Assembly (NCBI GenBank): GCA_016218275.1
Contig: JACREK010000001.1
Coordinates: forward strand, 1 to 35,458
Direction of reading: 5' to 3'
Length of the DNA stretch: 35,458 bases
From: Candidatus Gottesmanbacteria bacterium
GTDB lineage: Bacteria; Patescibacteriota; Microgenomatia; 2-02-FULL-39-11
Below the pieces are notes generated by a model. That model made no database searches. It was not told the origin of the DNA and saw nothing but the letters and a program-made list of their open reading frames with translations. A program made the position numbers and the translations under genes. Shown in pieces: positions 23,151 to 29,795 of the stretch (the stretch's first letter is position 1; every line of letters begins with the position of its first letter).

Positions 23151-23512
23151 TATCTCTTCTCCCTCTTCCTTTCACAGGAAACGCAGTACAATGCGGTGGG
23201 TTTGACGGCAAGTCTGTCTGTATCAATCATATTTTTGCAGGACATACATTTGCCGTAAGTGCCTTTTTTTATCCTCTCCAAAGCGATCTTGATCTCCTCC
23301 ATATGCAGTCTCAACTCTCTTTCCAGAGCCTCCATTCTCTCATGAGAAATCTCTTCTTTAGCATCGGTGTCAGAAGCAGCATTATCATTTAACCTGTCCG
23401 GATCGGAAAACGGATCCTGTGATTTAAGCGAGGATATATTCACCGTTATCCTGTCTTTCTCTTTTGTCAGATGATCCGCAATCTTTTTCAATACATTTAA
23501 TGGAAATCTCAT
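23150..23512 (-). CDS. DksA/TraR-family zinc-finger protein
   Basis: A 120-residue protein with a long helical N-terminal region (a coiled coil about 10-85 broken by DPFSDPDRLNDNAASDTD) and a C4 zinc finger, C89-x2-C92 and C110-x2-C113, in GKCMSCKNMID and ALYCVSCERK. This matches the DksA/TraR family, whose members bind the RNA polymerase secondary channel. The acidic tip is present as DNAASDTD rather than the DxxDxA of E. coli DksA, so ppGpp-linked action cannot be assumed. Its ATG overlaps the lgt stop (ATGA). Confidence 0.88.
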   Translation of the reverse strand: MRFPLNVLKKIADHLTKEKDRITVNISSLKSQDPFSDPDRLNDNAASDTDAKEEISHERMEALERELRLHMEEIKIALERIKKGTYGKCMSCKNMIDTDRLAVKPTALYCVSCERKREKR

Positions 23513-24267
23513 AGTTTTGCCTGTCTGATTATTTTAATTCGCCTCCATAAAGGAACCGCAACGGAAATCAAAATAATCAATGCGCCTAATTGTCTAAGGC
23601 TGAATATATATAAGTATATCGGGTAGACCTTTAAAAATTCAAGAAGGAAAATGATTATTGAGAGAATTGCGGCAAAAAAAAGACAGACTATCCCTTGGGG
23701 CCATTTCTTCCGTTTAACTTTTCCCCAAACCCATTGGAGAAAACAGAAAAGAAGAAAAATAAGTATTGCTTCATATAATTCCACCGGATGATAACGGCCT
23801 GTTTGGCCGATAATTCTTACCCCCAGTATAAAATTGGTTTCTTTTCCGAAACTTGCCCCTCCGAGTTGCTCCCCTATCTTTGCCAATCCCAATGCAAGAC
23901 TTGCCGAAAGAGCAAAAAGATCGGAAAGATGGTAAAAATCATATTTCTTCTTCCGGGCATACCAGTAAAGAAAAATAAACCCTCCCAAAAGTCCTCCTAT
24001 CAGAGATATTCCCGGAGTCTCCCGCACTACTATATATTTAAGAAAATTTGCCCCGAACTGGGGAAAATGGAGAAATATATATACAAATCTGGCCGAAATA
24101 AGAGCAACAATACTTGTGTATAAAAAAGTATCAATATATTCCTCTTCCTTCAGCTCTTCCCTTCCCTCTCTCCAAATCAAAAAAGTTGAAAAAAGAAAAG
24201 CGATACTTAAGAATATTCCGAATGAATAGACATTAAAAGGCCCGATGGTAAAAAGTATAGGTAACAT
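23509..24267 (-). CDS. lgt: prolipoprotein diacylglyceryl transferase
   Basis: About 252 residues. Lgt moves diacylglycerol from phosphatidylglycerol to the lipobox cysteine of prolipoproteins, in the inner membrane. About seven hydrophobic segments are seen. The family landmarks are GPFNVYSFGIFLSIAFL at the start, ISLIGGLLGGF, IGEQLGGASFGKET (the variant of the usual GN-NGE loop) and GRYHPVELYEA near the catalytic region. The start is placed at MLPILFTIGPF; a longer frame to 24315 adds 16 residues that are only a reading of family B repeat DNA. The gene overlaps the dksA-like gene by four bases. Confidence 0.88.
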   Translation of the reverse strand: MLPILFTIGPFNVYSFGIFLSIAFLFSTFLIWREGREELKEEEYIDTFLYTSIVALISARFVYIFLHFPQFGANFLKYIVVRETPGISLIGGLLGGFIFLYWYARKKKYDFYHLSDLFALSASLALGLAKIGEQLGGASFGKETNFILGVRIIGQTGRYHPVELYEAILIFLLFCFLQWVWGKVKRKKWPQGIVCLFFAAILSIIIFLLEFLKVYPIYLYIFSLRQLGALIILISVAVPLWRRIKIIRQAKL

Positions 24268-24280
24268 AATATTAAATAAA

Positions 24281-24368
24281 CCAATTATCCAATTCTCAAA
24301 TAATCCAATAATCAAATATTTTTAATTTGAGAATTTGTTGATTTGAGAATTTGTTGATTGGATAATTT
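24281..24368. repeat. family B repeat between the MFS gene and lgt
   Basis: CCAATTATCCAATTCTCAAAT and TTTGAGAATTTGTTGATTGG form an imperfect inverted repeat. It encodes the last about 19 residues of the MFS protein (LSNQQILKSTNSQIKNI). Confidence 0.75.
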
Positions 24369-25601
24369 AATAATATTATTTGCTCTTCGTCTTTGCAAGT
24401 AATGATATGCCCCTATTATCAACACTACAAAACCAATAATCGCTAGTGTCTTCCCTACTCCAATTACATCAGCCAAAAGTCCAGAAAACAAAACCGGTAA
24501 AAGAGAAACTCCTCCAGTAAGTGAAGTCAGTACTCCGTAAACTCTTCCGCGCATATCACTTTTTGAATCTTCCTGAAGGATTGTATTTGCCGGAACACTG
24601 ATGAAAGAGTTAGATACCCCGAGCAAAAAAAGCAAAATAATGACAGCCAGAAAGTTATTTCCCTGACTTAATCTTGTAGCCAGAGACAACAGCAACAGAA
24701 CTACAGCGGAAATACTGATGCCTGACAGTATAATTGACCCTTTCAGAAACTTAATGCCGAATCCCCCTATCCACACTGCACCGATAATTAAACCTACCGC
24801 GGCAGGCCCCATCACCAGATATGATGCTTCAGTCAGGGCAATTCTTAGAACTTTATCCGCAAATCCCGGAGCAAGTACAGCTAAGGTAGAGATAAGTGCC
24901 TGGGAAAAAGTCACCAGAATCAGGCTTTGGGTAATACGCTCGTTGGATTTTATAAAGAGCAGTCCATCCTCAACAGTCTTACCGATGAAATTTAAATTCA
25001 TATGAATATCCAGATTTCTTTTTTTTGGTTTAATCGGAGGCACTAAATAAACAAAATATGTCGCCAGAAGCATTATAAAAGTCATTATCAGATACACGTT
25101 GCGGAAGCCAAAAATATTAAGCATAGGTCCGGAAAGTATAAAACCGGTAATTGTGGAAAGATAAAAACTGACGGTAAAAAGAGAATTAGCGGTCAGAATA
25201 TCGGAAGGCTCAACCAGAATAGGGATAGACGGGGCTTCCGCCGGCACAAATAATTGGGTAACAATTGATATTATTATAATCAGCGCATAAATGGCCAGAA
25301 GATTTGATTGTAAGAAAAATAAAGCCAGAAAGATTAAGACCCGAAAGATATTACAGAAAATAAGCACCAGCCGTTTGTCGAAAAAATCAACCAATCCTCC
25401 CGCAAGAATTCCAAACATAATTGAGGGGATTCCGAATGCCAAAAGCATCAGCGAAACTGCGGTGTTGGAGTGCGTTTGTTGATAAACGCGAATCGCCAGA
25501 ACAAATATCAGCATGTTGAGTGCTATTTGAGAGCTAATTTGTCCCAGCCAAAGATTGCGAAACTTAGGATTTTTTACAACTGCAAGATAAGAACTAATCA
25601 T
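24312..25601 (-). CDS. MFS transporter (EntS/MFS_3-like exporter)
   Basis: A 429-residue major facilitator with about twelve transmembrane helices. The start NPKFRNLWLGQISSQIALNM is typical of the MFS_3/EntS-type efflux group. The loop 2-3 motif is GGLVDFFDKRLVLI (motif A, GGxxxDxxxRR-like), and SDMRGRVYGVLTSLTGG is the equivalent in the second half. The substrate cannot be inferred. The natural end is near RRRANNIIK; the last about 19 residues are repeat-encoded. It lies upstream of lgt and downstream of pepA on the same strand. Confidence 0.88.
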   Translation of the reverse strand: MISSYLAVVKNPKFRNLWLGQISSQIALNMLIFVLAIRVYQQTHSNTAVSLMLLAFGIPSIMFGILAGGLVDFFDKRLVLIFCNIFRVLIFLALFFLQSNLLAIYALIIIISIVTQLFVPAEAPSIPILVEPSDILTANSLFTVSFYLSTITGFILSGPMLNIFGFRNVYLIMTFIMLLATYFVYLVPPIKPKKRNLDIHMNLNFIGKTVEDGLLFIKSNERITQSLILVTFSQALISTLAVLAPGFADKVLRIALTEASYLVMGPAAVGLIIGAVWIGGFGIKFLKGSIILSGISISAVVLLLLSLATRLSQGNNFLAVIILLFLLGVSNSFISVPANTILQEDSKSDMRGRVYGVLTSLTGGVSLLPVLFSGLLADVIGVGKTLAIIGFVVLIIGAYHYLQRRRANNIIKLSNQQILKSTNSQIKNI

Positions 25602-25621
25602 CGATGGTGAATAAATCCCTC

Positions 25622-25666
25622 TCCGCCAGCTGGCGGATCGGGATGAAGCTGGGGCATAATTGCCCC
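25622..25666. repeat. two hairpins between pepA and the MFS gene
   Basis: TCCGCCAGCTGGCGGA (25622-25637) is a perfect palindrome also seen near 31.97 kb and, in variant form, at the folD 3' end. GGGGCA...TGCCCC (25651-25666) forms a second hairpin just after the pepA stop. Without a U-run it is at best a weak terminator for pepA. Confidence 0.7.
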
Positions 25667-25670
25667 ATCT

Positions 25671-27167
25671 TCATTTGTTTAATAAGTAGTGAAGCAATAA
25701 TCTGACGCCAAAACCAACTCCACCTTGCGGTGCCAAAGCCGTATCTTTTTCAGCATAAGCCGGGCCGGCTATATCCAAGTGCATCCACGGCGTACTACCG
25801 ACAAATTCTGACAGAAACAGCGCCCCGGTAATTGCTCCGCCATATTTACCGGTTTGTATATTTTTTATATCGGCAATATGACTTTTCAAAAGCTCTTTAT
25901 ATTCTTCCTCAAGCGGCATCCGCCAAATTTTCTCGCAGGTTTCTTTCGCGCTTCTCTCCAAATCCTGCATCATTTTTTCATCGTTTCCCCAAAGTCCGGC
26001 TATTTCCTGACCCAAAGCCACCATACATGCGCCAGTGAGAGTAGCAATATCAATAATTTCGTCCGGCTTTTCCTTCATATTGGCAAAAGATATTGCATCA
26101 GCCAAGGTCAACCTTCCTTCCGCATCTGTATTCAATACTTCAATTGTTTTTCCATTCATGGCAGAAAGTATATCGCCGGGCTTTAAAGCATTCCCTGCCG
26201 GCATATTCTCGCAGGCGGCAATCAGTCCTACCACTTCAACTTTTGGATGCAAAGAAGGAAGTGCCTGAAAAATGGACAGTACGCTGGCGGCACCGGACAT
26301 ATCAAGTTTCATCGTTTCCATAAATTCCGCCGTTTTTATGGATAAACCTCCGGTATCAAAAGTTATCCCTTTCCCTATCAGAACAATCTTTTTCTTAGGG
26401 AGAGCGGGGCGATAAGAAAGTCTGATGAATTTCGGCGGTTTGACGCTGCCTTTTGCCACTCCCAAAAATGATCCCATCCCAAGTTTTTCTATCTCCTCTT
26501 TTTCCCAGACTTTTACCTTGATGCTTCCTTTTGAAGCTTTTGCGATATCTAAAGCTGTTTCTGCAAGAAATGAAGGATGGGTCACTTCACCGGGTTCATT
26601 TATCAAATCGCGGGCAAAGGAAACGCTTGCGGAAATGATTTCACCTATCTGTAAACCTTCTTCGGCAGCGGAAAGTTTTCCCGCGGAAAGAAGCAAGTCA
26701 ACCTCTTCCACTATCCTTGTTTTTTTCTTTTCTTCCTCGCTTTTATATTTGAGAAATTGGTATAAAGAAGCAGATACCGCCTCAACAACTGCTTGTACTG
26801 TTTTTGGGGTAGAAAATTTCTTTAACCATTCCGAAGGCAGTACTATGGCGATTTTTGCCGGTTTTCCCTCTCTTGATTTTTTCACCGCGGAAGCAATTGC
26901 TGTATATAAGTGATACGAATCGAATTTTTCCCGCTTTCCCAAACCAACCAGCAGGAATTTATAAGCGGAAATGATGCCTCTGGTTGAAAGTAAAAGAAGC
27001 TGGTCACTTTTGCCTTCAAAATCTTCCCTTGCGGCTCCCTCTTTCACTTCTTCTGATAATTCCTTACTGATATCTGAAGTTTCAGATAAATCTTTTTCCC
27101 AACAAAAACTGATTAAGATATCAGCTTCTATTTTGGAAGGATCGGTGGGCTTTAATAAGAACTTCAT
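25671..27167 (-). CDS. pepA: leucyl aminopeptidase (M17)
   Basis: A 498-residue cytosolic dizinc aminopeptidase that removes N-terminal residues from peptides. The metal and catalytic residues are all visible: K266 and D271 in IGKGITFDTGG, D289 in MKLDMSGAA, and D348, E350 and R352 in NTDAEGRL. The N-terminal regulatory domain (about 1-165) is divergent, as usual. The start ATG at 27167 immediately follows a family B repeat and has no Shine-Dalgarno sequence. Some M17 enzymes also bind DNA at recombination sites; nothing here shows that. It is probably the first gene of the pepA-MFS-lgt-dksA set. Confidence 0.95.
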   Translation of the reverse strand: MKFLLKPTDPSKIEADILISFCWEKDLSETSDISKELSEEVKEGAAREDFEGKSDQLLLLSTRGIISAYKFLLVGLGKREKFDSYHLYTAIASAVKKSREGKPAKIAIVLPSEWLKKFSTPKTVQAVVEAVSASLYQFLKYKSEEEKKKTRIVEEVDLLLSAGKLSAAEEGLQIGEIISASVSFARDLINEPGEVTHPSFLAETALDIAKASKGSIKVKVWEKEEIEKLGMGSFLGVAKGSVKPPKFIRLSYRPALPKKKIVLIGKGITFDTGGLSIKTAEFMETMKLDMSGAASVLSIFQALPSLHPKVEVVGLIAACENMPAGNALKPGDILSAMNGKTIEVLNTDAEGRLTLADAISFANMKEKPDEIIDIATLTGACMVALGQEIAGLWGNDEKMMQDLERSAKETCEKIWRMPLEEEYKELLKSHIADIKNIQTGKYGGAITGALFLSEFVGSTPWMHLDIAGPAYAEKDTALAPQGGVGFGVRLLLHYLLNK

Positions 27168-27171
27168 AATT

Positions 27172-27259
27172 AATCAACTAATTATCCAATCAACAAATTC
27201 TCAAATTAACAAATACAATATTATTGGATTATTGGTATTTATTGGATAATTGGATAATT
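27172..27259. repeat. family B repeat upstream of pepA
   Basis: AATTATCCAATCAACAAATTC on the left and TTATTGGATAATTGGATAATTC on the right. This copy is diverged (ATTATTGGATTATTGG centre). It separates pepA from the tRNA promoter. Confidence 0.7.
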
Positions 27260-27266
27260 CTTTAGT

Positions 27267-27295
27267 TTGACTATTCAAGTTTAACAAAATATAAT
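27267..27295 (+). promoter_or_regulatory. strong promoter for the tRNA region
   Basis: TTGACT (27267-27272), exactly 17 bases, and TATAAT (27290-27295). Transcription would start near 27302, about 67 bases before the first tRNA-like piece and about 100 before the intact tRNA-Leu. No protein gene follows on this strand before 28.9 kb, so it most likely serves the tRNA. Confidence 0.8.
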
Positions 27296-27368
27296 CGGAA
27301 CAGTCAATTGGTAGAGTTTAGTAGAGTTTATTCTGAGAGTTTACTCTGAGCAGCTTAAGCTGCGAAGA

Positions 27369-27392
27369 GCCGCGGTGCTGGAACTGGCAGAC
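27369..27392 (+). pseudogene. 5' part of a second tRNA-Leu
   Basis: GCCGCGG (acceptor 5' strand, 27369-27375), then TGCTGGAACTGGCAGAC (27376-27392). That segment differs at one position from the D-arm region of the intact tRNA-Leu that starts nine bases later. The D-stem partner and anticodon arm do not follow. Its acceptor strand pairs perfectly with CCGCGGC at 27564-27570. Confidence 0.65.
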
Positions 27393-27400
27393 CACAAAAT

Positions 27401-27486
27401 GGGCGGGTGCTGGAATTGGCAGACAGGTAAGTCTCAAAAACTTATGGCAGACAACTGCCGTGAGGGTTCAAGTCCCTCCCCGCCCA
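27401..27486 (+). tRNA. tRNA-Leu (anticodon CAA)
   Basis: A class II tRNA that folds completely. The acceptor stem GGGCGGG/CCCGCCC (27401-27407 and 27479-27485) has discriminator A27486. The D-arm has stem CTG/CAG around GAATTGGCAGA. The anticodon stem TAAGT/ACTTA encloses loop CTCAAAA with anticodon CAA. A long variable arm pairs GGCAG/CTGCC, and the T-arm is GAGGG-TTCAAGT-CCCTC. It reads the leucine codon UUG. The CCA end is not encoded (CAC follows). It lies between two halves of another tRNA-Leu. Confidence 0.95.
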
Positions 27487-27510
27487 CACGTGGCAGGCAG
27501 GCTAAAATGT

Positions 27511-27574
27511 GAGGGTTTACAGTGAAAAATCATCGCAATGATTTTTTACTGTTCAAATCTCTCCCGCGGCACCA
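27511..27574 (+). pseudogene. 3' part of the second tRNA-Leu, T-arm split by a hairpin
   Basis: GAGGG (27511-27515), TTCAAAT (27552-27558) and CTCTC (27559-27563) would form a full T-arm with one G-U pair, followed by acceptor CCGCGGC (27564-27570) and an encoded ACCA. A 36-base insert (27516-27551) separates GAGGG from the T-loop; most of it is the near-perfect hairpin CAGTGAAAAATCAT/ATGATTTTTTACTG around CGCA. As it stands the T-arm cannot form normally. Confidence 0.6.
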
Positions 27575-27580
27575 AAAGGG

Positions 27581-27637
27581 CTTGCACTGAAAATTTTCGA
27601 CAGAAAATTTGAAGTGTTCGACTCACACCCTCGGCAT
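27581..27637 (+). pseudogene. second hairpin plus tRNA 3'-end-like remnant
   Basis: A hairpin (AAATTTTC/GAAAATTT, with outer CACT/AGTG) is followed by GTGTTCGACTCACACCCTCGGCA. This resembles a T-loop, T-stem and acceptor 3' strand of a class II tRNA. CCTCGGC could pair with the 27369 GCCGCGG strand with one mismatch. No complete tRNA can be drawn, and the stop of the methyltransferase gene lies inside. Confidence 0.4.
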
Positions 27638-28771
27638 CCTGTCTAACATAGTTAAATCTAAAGGCTTTTCTACTAATAATTGTATTCTTCCATCAGGAGG
27701 ATAAACTCTATTTAATTCTTTAACTCGCTTAATATTGTGTCCAGATAAATATCTAACTATTCCTTCCTGTCTTACTCCATCCAACCAGTCAAAAACTAGG
27801 GGAACTTCTCTATCTAACATTTCCAATTGTCCATCTTTTCCAGGAGTCGACTTTCGCCAATCGAATGAAATATCCATAACGCCTCCAACTTTTAGAGTAT
27901 AAAGCGCATTAATTAGTGCTATATGCGGATATCTCATATAGGTAAAAGCTGTGCGTGATAAAACAACATCAAAACTTCTCGAAAATTGCTGGGGTAATCT
28001 TTCGGCTAGTCCAAGCAAATGTCCACCTCTAAGAGGAAAAACACTTAGCTGTGGTTCACGAGTTAAATTCGTCACCGATGAATGACCCTCCATCTGTTCT
28101 AATTCGTTGGCTGCTAAACCATTACTGCCACCTATATCTAAAATAGCGATTTCGTCTGTGGGATTTTTCTTTTGGGCTTCCCGTGTAGTTTCTAATAATT
28201 TTTTTAAATCATCCTTATTCCTATAGTAGCTGTGTCCGAGTGGATCGATTAAATTCCTTGTTCCCCAAGGGCAAAGTGAATTTGTTTGGGCTAGACCGTC
28301 AACTTCAGTCACTACCCGTGCATCTAACCATATTTTTGGATCTGTTAATAAAATTGCTTTTGCTTGAGGAGATAAGAAAGGAAGATGATCTTTACGTTGC
28401 ACTCGACTGGCTAATTTTCCTGTTATAAATAGAGGGTACTCCCATTCCCTAAATGGCCTAGTGGAATCATAGCGAGAAGAATCAGTAACATAAACTACTT
28501 TTCTATCTCCAAGTGCTCTATACTTAACTCTTTCATTATAATCCTCGTATAGTTTTGTAATATCACTTCGCAAATTTTGTTCTTTGTCTACAGGAAGAGG
28601 AATAAGGGGCTCTGCGGTAAAATATGCCTCTACGATTTGTCCAATCTCTTCATTTTCAAGACTTCGAAACTTACCTGCAAAAATATTGTCGAAAAATATT
28701 TTTGTAACAGGATGAAAATGTTTTGGAATACGCGATGCTGTTGTATCAAGAGACTCGATTACTTTTGACAT
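27623..28771 (-). CDS. class I SAM-dependent methyltransferase, substrate unknown
   Basis: A 382-residue protein. The Rossmann methyltransferase domain begins near residue 205 with motif I IAILDIGGSNGLAANELE (glycine-rich 212-218). It continues through SFDVVLSRTAFTYMRYPH (motif IV region, 266-283) and ALYTLKVGGVMDISFDW (motif V). The N-terminal about 200 residues are not recognised; they contain KYRALGDRKVVYVTDSSRYD and CPWGTRNLIDPLGHSYY. A promoter TTGATT-17-TACAAT ends twelve bases before the ATG, so the leader is very short. Gene and the PaaX/Cas2-like gene are divergent. Its 3' end enters tRNA-derived sequence. RNA, protein and small-molecule substrates are all possible. Confidence 0.75.
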   Translation of the reverse strand: MSKVIESLDTTASRIPKHFHPVTKIFFDNIFAGKFRSLENEEIGQIVEAYFTAEPLIPLPVDKEQNLRSDITKLYEDYNERVKYRALGDRKVVYVTDSSRYDSTRPFREWEYPLFITGKLASRVQRKDHLPFLSPQAKAILLTDPKIWLDARVVTEVDGLAQTNSLCPWGTRNLIDPLGHSYYRNKDDLKKLLETTREAQKKNPTDEIAILDIGGSNGLAANELEQMEGHSSVTNLTREPQLSVFPLRGGHLLGLAERLPQQFSRSFDVVLSRTAFTYMRYPHIALINALYTLKVGGVMDISFDWRKSTPGKDGQLEMLDREVPLVFDWLDGVRQEGIVRYLSGHNIKRVKELNRVYPPDGRIQLLVEKPLDLTMLDRMPRV

Positions 28772-28783
28772 TACTTGGTATTA

Positions 28784-28812
28784 ATTGTACGCGATAGATA
28801 GTGTAAAATCAA
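28784..28812 (-). promoter_or_regulatory. promoter of the methyltransferase gene, near-leaderless
   Basis: On the minus strand TTGATT (28812-28807), 17 bases, TACAAT (28789-28784). The ATG at 28771 is twelve bases after the -10, so the 5' leader would be about six bases. Confidence 0.65.
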
Positions 28813-28916
28813 AAAGGAAAAATTACCGGCAGTGCTGGAAAAGAATTACCCTTCCTTCTTCTCCACTCCGTAAATCTGATCCAGTTAGCTTCACTAAAAT
28901 GGCAACTATTTATTTC

Positions 28917-28945
28917 TTGACAATTATCTACATTTACGACAAAAT
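28917..28945 (+). promoter_or_regulatory. promoter of the PaaX/Cas2-like gene, overlapped by a palindrome
   Basis: TTGACA (28917-28922), 17 bases, CAAAAT (28940-28945). The -10 lies inside the palindrome at 28937-28968, so a protein bound there would block RNA polymerase. The expected start is about eleven bases before the ATG. Confidence 0.6.
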
Positions 28946-28968
28946 ACTCCTCGAGGGATAAAATGTCG
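28937..28968 (+). promoter_or_regulatory. candidate operator over the -10 and start codon
   Basis: CGACA (28937-28941) and TGTCG (28964-28968) are the outer arms and CCTCGAGG is the symmetric centre. The right arm contains the ATG of the PaaX/Cas2-like gene. Its first 22 bases (28937-28958) recur exactly at 29663-29684 downstream of the same gene. PaaX-type regulators bind palindromes and often repress their own genes, which makes autoregulation plausible. Confidence 0.55.
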
Positions 28969-29613
28969 CCAAAGAATTTACCATTGCCAGATGAAGAAAA
29001 AATCACTACTCTTTGTAAAATTCTCCAGCGAAAATTAACAAAGGAAGAAACAAGGAGAAAATATGCCCCGGCGAAACATATACTCACGCTTTTGGGGGCT
29101 GGAGCTTTTCTCACAATGGCAATGATAGCTCCCAATACAATTCGACTGGGAAAGACATTTTTGCAAAACGATGACTGGAAAAATTGGAAGAAATATAATC
29201 CATTTTACCTGCGTAGAGCCATAAAGCGATTACAAAAAGAAAAATTAGTGGAAATATCTGAAGAAAGTGATCAACAAGTAATTAAACTTACTCAAAATGG
29301 AAAAAGAAAGATCATCAAATATTCTCTTGCCGAATTAGAAATTGCCACACCAAAGTCTTGGGATGGTAAATGGCGAATAGTAATCTATGATGTAACTTCT
29401 GCTAAACATGATCTTCGGACATCTTTTAGAGAGACACTAAAAAGTCTTGGCTTTCTACAACTCCAAGAAAGTGTCTTTCTCATCCCCTACCCGTGTGATA
29501 AGGAGATAACTTTCTTAAGAGAATATTATGGGGTTGGCAATGAGGTAATCTACATCATCGCTCATAAACTGGAAAATGAGGATATATATCGTGATTACTT
29601 TGGATTAGTCTAA
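28963..29613 (+). CDS. PaaX-like regulator with Cas2-like C-terminal domain
   Basis: A 216-residue protein. Residues about 35-120 look like a winged helix: hydrophobic helix ILTLLGAGAFLTMAMIAP, then YLRRAIKRLQKEKLVEISEES and QVIKLTQNGKRKII. Residues about 133-205 match the ferredoxin-like domain shared by PaaX C-termini and Cas2: WDGKWRIVIYDVTSAKHDLRTSFRETLKSLGF and QESVFLIPYP. Asp143 in IYDV is at the position of the Cas2 metal ligand. No cas genes or CRISPR array is nearby, so a transcription regulator is more likely than spacer acquisition. It is flanked by two copies of a palindrome, one covering its promoter and start. Confidence 0.78.
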   Translation: MSPKNLPLPDEEKITTLCKILQRKLTKEETRRKYAPAKHILTLLGAGAFLTMAMIAPNTIRLGKTFLQNDDWKNWKKYNPFYLRRAIKRLQKEKLVEISEESDQQVIKLTQNGKRKIIKYSLAELEIATPKSWDGKWRIVIYDVTSAKHDLRTSFRETLKSLGFLQLQESVFLIPYPCDKEITFLREYYGVGNEVIYIIAHKLENEDIYRDYFGLV

Positions 29614-29660
29614 GGATTAGTCTAAACTAATTCTCATCTCTGAAATTAGATAAATATTTA

Positions 29661-29696
29661 AGCGACAAAATACTCCTCGAGGGAAATTTTGTCGCT
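29661..29696 (+). terminator. palindrome copy downstream, terminator-like
   Basis: AGCGACAAAAT (29661-29671) and ATTTTGTCGCT (29686-29696) are perfect 11-base arms around a 14-base loop, followed by TTT. It shares 22 identical bases with the upstream operator-like copy, in the same orientation. It lies between the convergent PaaX-like and dnaB genes and could terminate the former. Confidence 0.6.
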
Positions 29697-29711
29697 TTTA
29701 AGACTTACCTT

Positions 29712-29741
29712 TGACAGAATTTGACATGACAGAATTTGACA
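29712..29741. repeat. perfect tandem duplication of TGACAGAATTTGACA
   Basis: The 15-base unit occurs at 29712-29726 and 29727-29741 with no gap. It is followed by CTTCTTAC-type simple repeats that run into the 3' end of dnaB. No function is visible. Confidence 0.85.
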
Positions 29742-29795
29742 GAAACTGTATGTTCTTCTTACTTGCTCTTCTTATGCTTCTTACTTATACTCTTC

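Noticed and set aside
24268..24315. N-terminal extension of lgt (MIIGLFENWIIGLFNI)
   Set aside because: It is encoded by a family B repeat; the conserved Lgt start MLPILFTIGPF begins at 24267.
27369..27574. Group I intron within a tRNA-Leu
   Set aside because: Such introns interrupt the anticodon loop and are over 200 bases with conserved P/Q/R/S elements; here the intervening DNA is a complete tRNA and the break is in the D-arm region.
28963..29613. Cas2 of a CRISPR system
   Set aside because: The Cas2-like fold is only the C-terminal third; a winged-helix N-terminus and absence of cas1 or an array fit a PaaX-type regulator better.
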